A stretch of 58,598 nucleotides of DNA from a virus. A program made the translations under genes and the position numbers. Under the pieces are notes generated by a model. That model was not told where the DNA came from. It did no database searches and saw only the letters and a program-made list of their open reading frames with translations. The DNA is taken from positions 1 through 58,598 of IMG/VR virus record IMGVR_UViG_3300035118_000057; one strand, written 5' to 3'. Each line of letters opens with the position of its first letter. The first letter of the stretch is position 1. Positions 1 through 8,408 of this stretch are shown piece after piece.

Positions 1-228
1 TCTTTCGTAATCTAGTAGGAGCCGTAGGGCTCTTTCTGTTCACACTTGCTGCTGCATCGACGGCGTTCATCATTCCGACGTTTGCACAGGTCATCGCTCC
101 GCGGAGCTTCCCTCCGAGGCAATTCAACACGCAGCAGACGCACTATTTGAGGTTCACGTTCAACTACAACTCATGCCCCATGCCGGCTGCTGCTGCGGTT
201 TGCTCGATCAAGGTAGGAGCGGTTCCGT
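1..228. repeat. Terminal direct repeat, left copy
   Basis: Bases 1-228 match 58371-58598 except at position 128 (C versus T) and 215 (A versus T). The gene running through the right copy continues in frame into the left copy, so this is best read as overlap of a circular (or circularly permuted, terminally redundant) genome. Both differences fall at third codon positions and are silent (Asn and Val codons). Confidence 0.95.
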
Positions 229-623
229 ATAATGCGTTCTTGAAGACTGTAATCATGGACTTGATCACGGTCTTCAATCCGACGACATCGGCCACGCTTG
301 GCCTCAGCACGACCGCAACCGGGGCGACCATTCTGGGTGCAGTCAATGTGTTTACTGGGGCCACGACAGGAACTGCTCCATATGTCTACTGCGGCACTTC
401 CTGTGGCGCTGGCACGTTCGCCGGGATTGGTCTGGCTGTGACTGGCAACAGCACTGCCCAGACTGGAGCCATGGGTGGTTTTGATGTGTATGTAGTCTAC
501 ACATCAGGCGCCAACGCTTCGAACGGCACCACGGGGCAAGCTATATTCGTCATTGAATATATTGCTCCGAATGACGGCACCTGCGCTCCGGTTGCGGTCG
601 GCGCTACCGCCGGCGCGTGCTGA
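1..623 (+). CDS. Exported virion-type protein, 3' part (5' end at 58361)
   Basis: The reading frame is already open at base 3. Joined to 58361-58598 it gives a protein of about 210 residues beginning MRTIFRNLVGAVG with a typical signal peptide: basic start, hydrophobic core and a possible cleavage site in TFAQ|V. The mature part is Ala/Gly/Thr-rich, predicted beta, with six cysteines including YCGTSCGAG. It lies directly after the major capsid gene, where phages often place head decoration proteins; that role is inferred from position only. No family recognised. A GC-rich hairpin follows the stop codon. Confidence 0.8.
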   Translation, partial: FRNLVGAVGLFLFTLAAASTAFIIPTFAQVIAPRSFPPRQFNTQQTHYLRFTFNYNSCPMPAAAAVCSIKVGAVPYNAFLKTVIMDLITVFNPTTSATLGLSTTATGATILGAVNVFTGATTGTAPYVYCGTSCGAGTFAGIGLAVTGNSTAQTGAMGGFDVYVVYTSGANASNGTTGQAIFVIEYIAPNDGTCAPVAVGATAGAC

Positions 624-636
624 GCGCACAAGAACA

Positions 637-659
637 GCCTGGGGCCTTTGGCCCCGGGC
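637..659 (+). terminator. GC-rich hairpin after first structural gene
   Basis: GCCTGGGGCC and GGCCCCGGGC pair around a TTT loop (one G-T pair), followed by TTCATTCT. It separates the exported gene ending at 623 from the one starting at 684. The T-run is weak, so it may be a partial terminator or an mRNA-stabilising hairpin. Confidence 0.55.
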
Positions 660-683
660 TTCATTCTAAGCCGGAGATAACCA

Positions 684-1394
684 ATGAAACGTAGCTTATC
701 GATAGCTGCTTGCGCCGCGTTTGCCGGCTTTGTTCTGATGGGTCAATCGGTTACGACCGATCTTGGCAGTCTTGTTACGCAGAACGTCAACAATAACATC
801 GTCAGTCCTGCGGGCTCTGACTTGGTTCCGCTTTATCGCGGTCAGAATGGCGCCTCGAACTTCACGACATTTACGCTGTGGAAGGCTGCGGCGTCGCTGC
901 TAGGTCAATCGCCAGCCGGCGGCTTTACGCTTTCGCCGCGGAACATATCGACGTGCGGCGGCAATCCGTCGATGGTGGCTTATACGGCGCAAACGCCGGT
1001 CAACACGGAAGTCTACATTGCCGAGGTAATGGTTCCTGCCAATGTCACTGTGACGGGTGTTGCGGTCTTCAACAGTGCGACCATTTCCGGGAACATGAAG
1101 GTAGGCCTTGCCAACAGCGCTGGCGCTATCGTGGCAACGTCCGGCTCGACGGCTATGTCCGGTACGACGCAATATCAGCTTGTGCCTTTCACCGGGACAT
1201 ATGCGGCGGTTGGTCCTGCAACCTATTATGTGACGGTGTTCTATGATAACAACACGGTACGTCCGAACACTCTTACGCAGGGATCGTGCGGAGTGGCGAA
1301 GCAGGTTACTCAGGTATATGCGACAGGATTTACCACCATCACGGCTCCGACGACGTTCACGACTGCGCTTGGTCCCGTCGCCAATCTCTATTGA
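684..1394 (+). CDS. Exported or membrane-anchored beta-rich virion protein
   Basis: 236 residues. MKRSLSIAACAAFAGFVLMG is a basic plus hydrophobic N-terminus like a signal peptide, but no clear A-x-A site follows. The body is Thr/Ser/Val/Ala-rich and predicted mostly beta strand, with a Gly-Asn-containing loop and two cysteines. A GGAGATAACC ribosome site precedes the ATG. It lies between capsid and head-tail connector genes, so a capsid surface or head fibre protein is plausible. No family recognised. Confidence 0.75.
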   Translation: MKRSLSIAACAAFAGFVLMGQSVTTDLGSLVTQNVNNNIVSPAGSDLVPLYRGQNGASNFTTFTLWKAAASLLGQSPAGGFTLSPRNISTCGGNPSMVAYTAQTPVNTEVYIAEVMVPANVTVTGVAVFNSATISGNMKVGLANSAGAIVATSGSTAMSGTTQYQLVPFTGTYAAVGPATYYVTVFYDNNTVRPNTLTQGSCGVAKQVTQVYATGFTTITAPTTFTTALGPVANLY

Positions 1395-1406
1395 GAGGAA
1401 ATCACC

Positions 1407-1772
1407 ATGACTACGGTTGTGATTCTGTCACTGATGGATCATCTTGGAAAGAAGCAGCACAATCTGGATGACAACGTGACAACGAGCACGGCGAATGCGC
1501 AGGCTGCGGCCACGGCGATCAAGACCGATGTAACGCGGGTGACAAAGGGAACCGCGAGCGGAAGCGTTATCCTGCCGGATATCCTCACGGGATGTGCGGA
1601 AGAGATGCACTGGGTGCTCAACGATACGGCGGTCACTATCGAGGTGTTCCCGTTTGTTGGTGGCAGCATCAACGGTTCGGCAAATACGGCGCTTGCATTG
1701 ACAACCGGACAAGCCGGTGTGTTTATTCGAGATCAGACCAACAATGACTGGCGCGCCGCATCAATTTCATAG
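1407..1772 (+). CDS. Small structural-type protein, unknown
   Basis: 121 residues with no signal peptide. The first 40 residues are predicted helical (KKQHNLDDNVTTSTANAQAA) and the rest beta, ending in VFIRDQTNNDWRAASIS. It starts 12 bases after the preceding gene with GAGAGGAAATCACC before the ATG. Size and position in the head gene cluster suggest a minor head or decoration protein; this is inference from location only. Confidence 0.7.
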   Translation: MTTVVILSLMDHLGKKQHNLDDNVTTSTANAQAAATAIKTDVTRVTKGTASGSVILPDILTGCAEEMHWVLNDTAVTIEVFPFVGGSINGSANTALALTTGQAGVFIRDQTNNDWRAASIS

Positions 1773-1818
1773 AAATCCGCGCTCGGCGGTTCCGAGTATC
1801 CCCGAAGAGGAAGAGCAA

Positions 1819-2157
1819 ATGTCCAGAGATGAACAAGAGATCGAGAAGGAAATCCAGGCGAAGGGTAAGACCGCACCTCGCCTGACGCCGGATCATATTA
1901 ATGCGCAGATTGCCGCCGAGTGTTGGGGGCGCGCGTCTGAACTATTCGCGATGCCTTATAGTGAATCCCTGAAGTGCCTCACTATCTGCGTTCTGACGCT
2001 CAGAAACGGCTACACCATTATTGGCAAGAGTGCGTGCGCAAGCCCCGAAAACTACGATGCTGAACTCGGTGGAAAGATTGCGCGAGAGGATGCTCGCAAG
2101 CAGATTTGGGCATTGGAGGGGTACTTGCTGCGCTCGAAACTTGCTGCCGCTGCATAA
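1819..2157 (+). CDS. Gp49-like protein (N4 gp49 / Sf6 gp66 family)
   Basis: 112 residues. The segment LTLRNGYTIIGKSACASPEN, followed by DAELGGKIAREDARKQIW and LEGYLL, is the conserved core of the N4 gp49 / Sf6 gene 66 family, which is widespread in tailed phages and has no established function. The ATG at 1819 has GAGGAAGAGCAA upstream. It is usually found among early or accessory genes, so its place between head genes is a little unusual. Confidence 0.85.
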   Translation: MSRDEQEIEKEIQAKGKTAPRLTPDHINAQIAAECWGRASELFAMPYSESLKCLTICVLTLRNGYTIIGKSACASPENYDAELGGKIAREDARKQIWALEGYLLRSKLAAAA

Positions 2158-2268
2158 TTCACATTGCGATGGCCCCTCCGGGCGGCACCGAAGGATCATC
2201 GTAAAGCGGCGGTCGATTTGGGCCCTCCGAGTCGACCGTCGCGCCCAATTCAACTGAAGGAACCAAGC

Positions 2269-2772
2269 ATGGCTAAAGAAGACGTGAAGACCGAGGCAGT
2301 AGCGCCTACCGGAACCGCGAGAGTGATCTGGCATCCAGAGGATGGCGATCCGGGCAAGATGACCATGAATGGCATCGAGTTCAAGGCGAACGTGCCGGTC
2401 ATCCTGCCGTTGAGCAAGACGATCTCGTATCCAGAGCGGAAAGAGTATTTTTTGCCGGATGGCACGCTGCAATCGCGCGGCGTCGAGACGAAGAAGTCGA
2501 TGGTCGAGATTCTTCGGACCAATCCGTCATTTTCAGTCGATGGCGTGCGTCCGCCGCGCAAGTCGGCCTCGGCGCGCCTGCCCGACGATGCCGACAAGTA
2601 CCGCGGCTATGCGCTGCGCTGGATACGCGAGAGCACGTCCCATGAGCAGATCGTGCAGCGGTGGGACGGCGAGCAGGAACTACGTGATCGATGTGGCTGC
2701 GCGCAGAAGGACATCGCCTATCTGACGCCGTTCCTCGAGGCGCGCAAGGATCAGGTGAAGGACGCAGCATAA
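2269..2772 (+). CDS. Head-region protein, unknown
   Basis: 167 residues, cytoplasmic-type. The N-terminal half (residues 15-75) looks like a small beta domain (ARVIWHPEDGDPGKMTMNGI). The C-terminal half is helical and charged (YRGYALRWIRESTSHEQIVQ). The ATG at 2269 was chosen because GAAGGAACCAAGC precedes it; upstream in-frame codons lack a ribosome site. It ends 3 bases before the next gene, so the two are probably translationally linked. Role likely in head completion, inferred from location. Confidence 0.75.
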   Translation: MAKEDVKTEAVAPTGTARVIWHPEDGDPGKMTMNGIEFKANVPVILPLSKTISYPERKEYFLPDGTLQSRGVETKKSMVEILRTNPSFSVDGVRPPRKSASARLPDDADKYRGYALRWIRESTSHEQIVQRWDGEQELRDRCGCAQKDIAYLTPFLEARKDQVKDAA

Positions 2773-2775
2773 CCG

Positions 2776-3177
2776 ATGCCCGCAACATCCCCCTATCGGA
2801 CGCAGGCCGAGCTGGTCGACGAGACGTTGGCCAATCTCGGCGTCAAGTCGGCCGGCCAGCCAACCGATCCTGAGGATGCTCTTTATGTCACCGAGAAGCT
2901 CGACTCCATCGTCCGCAAGCTGGCCGGGCTCGATATCGTCTACGTGCCGGATATCAATAATATTCCTGGCGCGTGGTTCTCCGACTTGGCCGATATCGTG
3001 GCCGGCGAGTGTGCGGAGAAGTTCGGCCAGAACGGGACAGGGCTTGCCGACATGGTGAACAAGGGGCTTGGTGGCGCTGCGGGAGTGCCGGTCGGCGGCG
3101 GCGCGGCGGCACGCTCGCTCAAGCAGATGAACCGCGGTCGGCCCACGGGCGAAGTGTTGAGGGTGGAGTATTTCTGA
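2776..3177 (+). CDS. Probable head-tail connector (gp4-like position)
   Basis: 133 residues, mostly helical: TQAELVDETLANLGVKSAG, then YVTEKLDSIVRKLAGLDIVY, PGAWFSDLADIVAGECAEKFG and a Gly/Ala-rich tail. A small helical protein immediately before the gp10-like gene matches the position of P22 gp4, which extends the portal ring, and other small head-tail adaptors have a similar helix bundle. The assignment rests on size, helix pattern and synteny, not a confirmed match. One base separates it from the next start. Confidence 0.6.
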   Translation: MPATSPYRTQAELVDETLANLGVKSAGQPTDPEDALYVTEKLDSIVRKLAGLDIVYVPDINNIPGAWFSDLADIVAGECAEKFGQNGTGLADMVNKGLGGAAGVPVGGGAAARSLKQMNRGRPTGEVLRVEYF

Positions 3178-3178
3178 C

Positions 3179-4915
3179 ATGGCGGACACGGGCTCCCCGG
3201 TTGCGATCCCGTTCCCCCTCTCGACATTTCCTGGGGCCAACCCGCAGGAGAGCGGCGGCCGCCTCATCAATTGCTATGCGGAGCCGCTCGGTGAAGCGTC
3301 GCGTAAGACGGGCCCGGCAGAACAGGTCTGGCGTCGATCTCCGGGTCTGTCTCTGTTTGGTGTGACGTCTGAGGCGGCCGGCAGCTACCGCGGTGGCTTG
3401 CTGGTGAACAATCTTACATTTGAAGTGTGGGCAAACGTCTACACGGCATCAAGCGCGGGCGTGATGACCTCGCTGGGGCCGATGGCTGGAACGCAGCATG
3501 TATCGATCGCGCATAATCAAAAACCATCTCCCGATGTGGTGGCGGTCGACATCGACAACGGCGCATTTCTGTTGACGACGGCCGGTGTTCCATCGGCGCC
3601 TGCGTCATATAACGGTGGCGGCAATTTGTCGCAGCCCAATAGCGTGTGCTTCCAGGATGGGTATTTCTTCTACACGATTGGCGACGGCCGGTGCTTTGCC
3701 TCGCCGTTGAATTCTGTCGGTACGATCAATACGCAGACGTTCATCACAGCGCAGTCCAAATCGGATGTGACGCTATTGCGCGGCATCGCCTATTCTGGGC
3801 TGTTGTGGCTATTTACGACAGGTGGGTGCGAGATATGGCAGGACGCCGCGAACGTGGCGCCGGCGTTCCCATATTCTCGCCTGCTCGTGCTCGAGTATGG
3901 CTTGGTGCAGCCGAACGCCATTGCGGGATGGGAAACCGGGTTCTCCATGCTGATGTGGGCAGCTCAGGACTTCGGCGTATATCTCGCAGCGCCTGGCAGC
4001 TTTCAGCCTCAGAAGGTATCGCCGCCTGATCTGGAGAAACTGATCGAGATCGAAGTTAGGGCCGGACACATTCTTGAGGCATCGTGCTACGCTTTTGCTG
4101 GTAACAAGTTTTGGGTGCTGGCATCGCCGCTGTGGACGTGGGAATTCAATCTGACGACGCAAAAATGGAACGAGCGTTGGTCGCTTATTGCTGCGACTGG
4201 AAATTTTGGGCGCTGGCGCTGTGATGGGGGCCATCCGGCATTCGGCAAATGGCTGATGGGGAGCAATCAAAGCGGTGATCTGCTTTGGCTTGACAGAACA
4301 AATTACACCGAGAACGGGAATGTTCAATTGGTCCGCATCGAAAGCGGCGCCGTCACTGCGTTTCCCAATCAGTTGCGCATTGCGAGGGCTGACTTCCTGT
4401 TCGACACAGGCGTAGGTCAGGCGGTTGCCAATATTCAGACGTCGGTTATGGGAGCGGCCGCAGGCCCGGGCGGCGTGGTGAGACTGACTGTATTCAATAC
4501 GCAGCAGATGAGCACCAATGACACCGTGAACGTGTCTGGCGTAGGTGGCACTACGGAAGCCAATGGGACTCATCTCATCACGGTGATCGATGCGAGCCAT
4601 ATCGATCTGCAGGGCACGCTGTTCGTTCATGCCTGGACGTCTGGCGGAACGGTGGTCGACGTGACGGCGCCGCCGAACATCATCAATCCGGTGGTTGCGG
4701 TGTCGCTTTCCAAGGACGGCGGTGTGCGGTGGGGTAATCCGCTGATCCGCCAGTTGGGTCAACAGGCAAAGACGCAGAGGATGCGGGTCGCCGTCAAGTC
4801 GATGGGGCTTGCCGGTCCCGCCGGATGCCGCTGGCGGCTTGATGTCAGCGATCCAGTCTACACGGCATTCCTGAAGGGCACGATGGCGGCCGACAGCAGG
4901 GATGTGGGCATCTGA
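3179..4915 (+). CDS. P22 gp10-like packaged DNA stabilisation / tail hub protein
   Basis: 578 residues. The N-terminus (IPFPLSTFPGANPQESGGRL, then INCYAEPL) and the following beta-propeller-like series of W/F-rich repeats, including DVTLLRGIAYSGLLWLF and ENGNVQLVRIES, match the P22 gp10 family. That protein plugs the short tail after DNA packaging and connects gp4 to needle and spikes. Residues about 430-490 hold an extra small beta module with GVGGTTEANGTHLITV and TSGG, a type of insert seen in many phage surface proteins. The stop overlaps the next ATG (TGATGG). Confidence 0.85.
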   Translation: MADTGSPVAIPFPLSTFPGANPQESGGRLINCYAEPLGEASRKTGPAEQVWRRSPGLSLFGVTSEAAGSYRGGLLVNNLTFEVWANVYTASSAGVMTSLGPMAGTQHVSIAHNQKPSPDVVAVDIDNGAFLLTTAGVPSAPASYNGGGNLSQPNSVCFQDGYFFYTIGDGRCFASPLNSVGTINTQTFITAQSKSDVTLLRGIAYSGLLWLFTTGGCEIWQDAANVAPAFPYSRLLVLEYGLVQPNAIAGWETGFSMLMWAAQDFGVYLAAPGSFQPQKVSPPDLEKLIEIEVRAGHILEASCYAFAGNKFWVLASPLWTWEFNLTTQKWNERWSLIAATGNFGRWRCDGGHPAFGKWLMGSNQSGDLLWLDRTNYTENGNVQLVRIESGAVTAFPNQLRIARADFLFDTGVGQAVANIQTSVMGAAAGPGGVVRLTVFNTQQMSTNDTVNVSGVGGTTEANGTHLITVIDASHIDLQGTLFVHAWTSGGTVVDVTAPPNIINPVVAVSLSKDGGVRWGNPLIRQLGQQAKTQRMRVAVKSMGLAGPAGCRWRLDVSDPVYTAFLKGTMAADSRDVGI

Positions 4916-5163
4916 TGGCAATCAAACGGATCACATTACCGGGCCCGAACATCGCCTACGTCAATCGCGACGGCACGCCGAGCCAAGTGTTTGCCCAGTA
5001 CATGCAAGTGATCGACGCGCTCCTGGGGGCGTTGGCTAGCAATCAGGTGGGCAATCCTATACAGTTGACGCAGGCTGTTAACGATGCGGCTGCGGCCGCC
5101 GCCGGCGTGGGCATCGGCCAACTATACCGGAACGGCTCCGCGTTGCTTGTGCGCGTGGTGTGA
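4915..5163 (+). CDS. Small tail-associated protein, unknown
   Basis: 82 residues following gp10-like with overlapping stop/start. An N-terminal strand-rich part (ITLPGPNIAYVNRDGTPS) leads into a helix (FAQYMQVIDALLGALAS), then an Ala-rich linker and the closing GVGIGQLYRNGSALLVRVV, a pattern I associate with short phage virion proteins. P22 has its tail needle gene near here, but this protein is far too short to be a needle. Function unknown. Confidence 0.65.
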   Translation: MAIKRITLPGPNIAYVNRDGTPSQVFAQYMQVIDALLGALASNQVGNPIQLTQAVNDAAAAAAGVGIGQLYRNGSALLVRVV

Positions 5164-5672
5164 TGGCAAGAAAGTTTAGAGCACTACCGTCTCAAGAGGA
5201 ACTCCTGCGGCTTCTTGATTATAATCAGGAGGACGGAAGCCTTACATGGCGACTGAATGGGAAGACAGCAGGTACGGTGACGAAAGGTCGACATGACGGA
5301 AGCAATCGATATCTGGTGGTAGGGATCAGGCGTCAACAGTATGCATCCAATCGGTTGATCTTCAAGATGATGACAGGACGTGATCCTGCGGAATTTATAG
5401 ATCACGCAGATGGCGACAATTTAAATATGAGATGGAGCAATCTCAGAGAGGCGACAAACGGACAAAATCTTTGGAATGCTAAATTGCGCTCTAATAACAA
5501 AAGCGGAATCAAAGGAGTTATGTGGGATAAGCAACATAAAAAATGGCGCTCCTATATTTCAGATGGAAATAGGCAAATTAAGCTTGGGAGGTTTGGTTCC
5601 ATTGAAGAGGCAGCAAGAGTAGTGAATGATGCTCGCGTTCGCCTTCATGGAGAATTCGCTCGGATGAAGTAA
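5163..5672 (+). CDS. HNH homing endonuclease with AP2-type DNA-binding domain
   Basis: 169 residues. Residues about 15-105 form an HNH_3-type domain: YNQEDGSLTWR, then ASNRLIFKMMTGRDP, IDHADGDNLNMRWSNLREAT with the conserved His, Asp and two Asn. Residues about 110-165 are an AP2-like three-strand fold (GIKGVMWDKQHKKWRSYI, LGRFGSIEEAARVVNDA). Such proteins are freestanding homing endonucleases. It is much more AT-rich than its neighbours (21 G+C in the 60 bases 5461-5520), a sign of recent acquisition, and is wedged between two virion genes. Confidence 0.9.
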   Translation: MARKFRALPSQEELLRLLDYNQEDGSLTWRLNGKTAGTVTKGRHDGSNRYLVVGIRRQQYASNRLIFKMMTGRDPAEFIDHADGDNLNMRWSNLREATNGQNLWNAKLRSNNKSGIKGVMWDKQHKKWRSYISDGNRQIKLGRFGSIEEAARVVNDARVRLHGEFARMK

Positions 5673-5683
5673 GGATACAACCT

Positions 5684-6346
5684 ATGAGTTTATTAGACAT
5701 TTTCTCCAACGCTCCCGCGCAGGACGCCGCTGCCGCTCAAACTGCTGGCATCAATGCCGGCTATGGCCAGCTTTCCGATCTCTCTCAGCAAGGCCGCGGT
5801 GCGCTCACGACAAACTTTTCAGCCGCGTTGAAGCCGTTTCAGGCAAATTATGATGTAGCGTCTGGCGGCCAGCAGGCATACGCCGATGCGACCGGCGCCA
5901 ATGGCCCGGCAGGACTTGCGCGGGCACAAGCTCAATTCCAGACGAGCCCGGGTTATCAATTCCAGCTTGATCAGGGCATTGGTGCTGTCAATGCCAACGC
6001 TGAAAAACTTGGTCAAGCCGCATCCGGCAACACCAATCTCGATCTTCTGAAATTTGGTCAGGGGTTGGCAAATACCGATTGGGGGAATTATGTCTCGCGG
6101 CTGCAGCCATTCCTGGGGCAGGCGAGCACAGCAGCGCAAGGAATTGGGACTGTCGATACAGGCCTCGGGACTGCCCTCAACGCCAATCTCACCAACCAAG
6201 GCAATGCCGCCTACGGGGCTAATACCTCCATCGGCAATGCAAACGCCAACGCTGATTTGGCGAGATACAACACCTCCGCAAATGCGCTCGGCGCGGTCGC
6301 TGGAGGTCTAGGACTGGGTGCCAATCTGTTCGGCAAGTTTGGATAA
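5684..6346 (+). CDS. Probable DNA ejection / internal virion protein
   Basis: 220 residues, Ala/Gly/Asn/Gln-rich and low complexity: long predicted helices (AAAAQTAGINAGYGQLSDLS, then ALTTNFSAALKPFQ), a short conserved-looking SPGYQFQLDQG, and a C-terminal Gly/Leu-rich stretch (AVAGGLGLGANLFGKFG) resembling a membrane-active helix. In P22-like phages the genes after gp10 and the needle encode ejection proteins gp7, gp20 and gp16; composition and position fit the smallest of these. GGATACAACCT precedes the ATG. Confidence 0.65.
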   Translation: MSLLDIFSNAPAQDAAAAQTAGINAGYGQLSDLSQQGRGALTTNFSAALKPFQANYDVASGGQQAYADATGANGPAGLARAQAQFQTSPGYQFQLDQGIGAVNANAEKLGQAASGNTNLDLLKFGQGLANTDWGNYVSRLQPFLGQASTAAQGIGTVDTGLGTALNANLTNQGNAAYGANTSIGNANANADLARYNTSANALGAVAGGLGLGANLFGKFG

Positions 6347-6358
6347 GGACAATCCCTG

Positions 6359-6706
6359 ATGGCTGATAACTCCAATCCATATCTGACGGTCGGGGCTCCT
6401 AATTACGCTGGTCCCATGATGGACTGGCAGAAGATGGCGCAGGGGATGATGCCGCAGCAAGTAAGTCGGCCTCCCATAACGCCAGCGCAGGGGCCTCAGG
6501 GCGCGACGGCGGGGCAACCCAACATGGCGCAACAGCAGATGCAGGGGCTCGGCGAGAGGCTGCGGGCGATGTTTGGCGGCGGTCAGCCGGGGCCGCAGAA
6601 TATGGTGCCGCCCAATGGTGCCAACGTGCCGGCCTATGGCCCTGGCATTGGTCCAGGCGGGCCGGTGCCGCTGATGCCGCCACAAGGGAACCCGGGGCTT
6701 TACTGA
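6359..6706 (+). CDS. Gln/Pro/Gly-rich virion-block protein
   Basis: 115 residues of low complexity rich in Gln, Pro, Gly and Met (QKMAQGMMPQQVSRPPITPA, MAQQQMQGLGERLRAMFGGG), probably disordered with one amphipathic helix near the middle. It is translated between two probable ejection proteins with very short spacing (12 bases before, 1 base after). No family recognised; a scaffold-like or co-ejected partner is possible. Confidence 0.6.
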   Translation: MADNSNPYLTVGAPNYAGPMMDWQKMAQGMMPQQVSRPPITPAQGPQGATAGQPNMAQQQMQGLGERLRAMFGGGQPGPQNMVPPNGANVPAYGPGIGPGGPVPLMPPQGNPGLY

Positions 6707-6707
6707 C

Positions 6708-8408
6708 ATGCCCGACTACAGCGTAGGAAATGCTCCTAGTGGCGCCTCTTATGCGGCGCCGTTGGTAGGCTTTCAGTTCGGGAAGGCTCTATCTGACTTG
6801 CCTGAGCAGTACATGCAGGGCCGCGAGCAATTCCGCAAAACCCAGATGGAGGACATGTTTCGTGATCCGGCGAACTTGCCGATGAAAGATGGACAACTTG
6901 ATGTTAACGCAATCATTGCACGCGGCGCTCAAATTGGTGGCCTTCCATTTGTACAAGGTATGATTCCATTCTTGAACGATCTGGCGATCAGCAAGCAAGT
7001 TGGATCGTATCTTGGAGGAACTGATCGGCGGGCCGGTGATGGTGTCACTTATGCGCCTCCTAGTCGACCATCCAATGTCCCGAATGCTGCGGGAGCAAGC
7101 AATCTTCAACCGCAACCGCAAGATACATCTGGCAGTCAAGGGCCGCTCATCAACCAAGTCATAGCAGAAACATTGGGTTCTCGGGGACCGGAATTTTCTT
7201 CAGCAAGCATTCAGAGTCTTGCTCGGCAATTGAATATCGATCCACGTTCGCCGCTCAATCCGCGCCAAGTGCAGCAAGTGCAACGCGCATTGAGCCGATC
7301 AGCGTTGCCGGCTGGGCCGGAAATTGGAAATCAGGAAACCAATCAGCCAAACGTTGAGAATAGCGCTGCAGAAGTAAACGGTAATGCCGCGAGGCCATTG
7401 CCGGCCAGCGGTGTCTCTGGCGCGGCTGGGCCGTCACAAGGTGGATTTGCAGAACGCTTTGCTGGAGGCGAGCCGCAACGAGGTCTTGCGCCGGGAATTT
7501 CCGTACAAGAGGCTCAAAGGCTCGAAGATACCGGAAACAACCAGTTGAAGGCTTCTGTTGCTGCAGGGCAGATGAGCAAGCCAACTCTGGCTAATAATCT
7601 GAAAGCATTGGGTGAGTCTAATATAGCCCGCGCCAAACAGATGCGCGAGCAACTAGGCGAGGCATATAAATTCACGCCAGAGCAAAAGAAGGACCGAGAT
7701 CCTGTTGTTCAGGCGCGCGAATTACAAAGGCAAGTTCAGGAAGGCGATATCAAGGTCAGTGAGAAGACTTATCCCGGCTTGCAGATGTTGGGGCAGACCG
7801 GGAAAATGGGCAATGACAAAATTGACCGTATGCGGGTACAGATGTCCGACCCTAATTTCTTTTCCGGCGCCGGATCGCAGATTGTAGAACGATTTAAACA
7901 ATGGTCGGTATCGTTGGGCGGTAATCCGAACGCGGCGAACTCAATAGAAGAATTGCATAAAACTGTCAGTCAGATGTTGACTGACGATATCAAGGCCATG
8001 GGGGCTTCCGGTGCTGGTCCCGTGCGTGTGGCGGAAGTGCAAAACATGCAGAAAGGCATTGCAAGCCTAAAGCAAAGCCCTGCGACGGTGAGGTATCTTC
8101 TGGAAGAGCTCTATCGCACACATAACGATAATATGGAAATTGCGCGCTTGGCGCAGCAGTACAAGTCTAATCCGAGAGGACCCGGCTATCTTGACGCCAA
8201 TTGGGACAAGATACGTGATCAATATTACCAGCAAAATCCTCTGTTTTCGAAGGAAGAACTCGCCGATCCTCGCCTCGTAGCGCCGCCGTTCTTGCCTCGC
8301 GCCATAGCAGCCGATCCGGTCAGGGCCAAAGCTTGGGAGAAGCAGCAAGGCTTAAAATCCGGCGATCCGATCCGCACCGAAGACGGAAAAATTAGGTGGG
8401 TGCGCTAG
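6708..8408 (+). CDS. Large internal virion / ejection-type protein
   Basis: 566 residues, no signal peptide. The N-terminal 200 residues are mixed, including LPEQYMQGREQFRKTQMEDM and a Pro-rich linker. A central predicted coiled region (LADNLKALGESNIARAKQ-like helices near 290-330) follows, then a helical C-terminal third with SIEELHKTVSQMLTDDIKAM and LLEELYRTHNDNMEIARL. Position and Gln/Ala-rich helical nature fit a P22 gp20/gp16-type ejection protein. It ends directly at the next ATG, so the two are probably made in fixed ratio. Exact function is unproven. Confidence 0.65.
   Translation: MPDYSVGNAPSGASYAAPLVGFQFGKALSDLPEQYMQGREQFRKTQMEDMFRDPANLPMKDGQLDVNAIIARGAQIGGLPFVQGMIPFLNDLAISKQVGSYLGGTDRRAGDGVTYAPPSRPSNVPNAAGASNLQPQPQDTSGSQGPLINQVIAETLGSRGPEFSSASIQSLARQLNIDPRSPLNPRQVQQVQRALSRSALPAGPEIGNQETNQPNVENSAAEVNGNAARPLPASGVSGAAGPSQGGFAERFAGGEPQRGLAPGISVQEAQRLEDTGNNQLKASVAAGQMSKPTLANNLKALGESNIARAKQMREQLGEAYKFTPEQKKDRDPVVQARELQRQVQEGDIKVSEKTYPGLQMLGQTGKMGNDKIDRMRVQMSDPNFFSGAGSQIVERFKQWSVSLGGNPNAANSIEELHKTVSQMLTDDIKAMGASGAGPVRVAEVQNMQKGIASLKQSPATVRYLLEELYRTHNDNMEIARLAQQYKSNPRGPGYLDANWDKIRDQYYQQNPLFSKEELADPRLVAPPFLPRAIAADPVRAKAWEKQQGLKSGDPIRTEDGKIRWVR

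Noticed and set aside
3809-4921. 370-codon minus-strand frame opposite the gp10-like gene
   Set aside because: Shadow of a well-supported gene; His/Arg-rich with no recognisable pattern.
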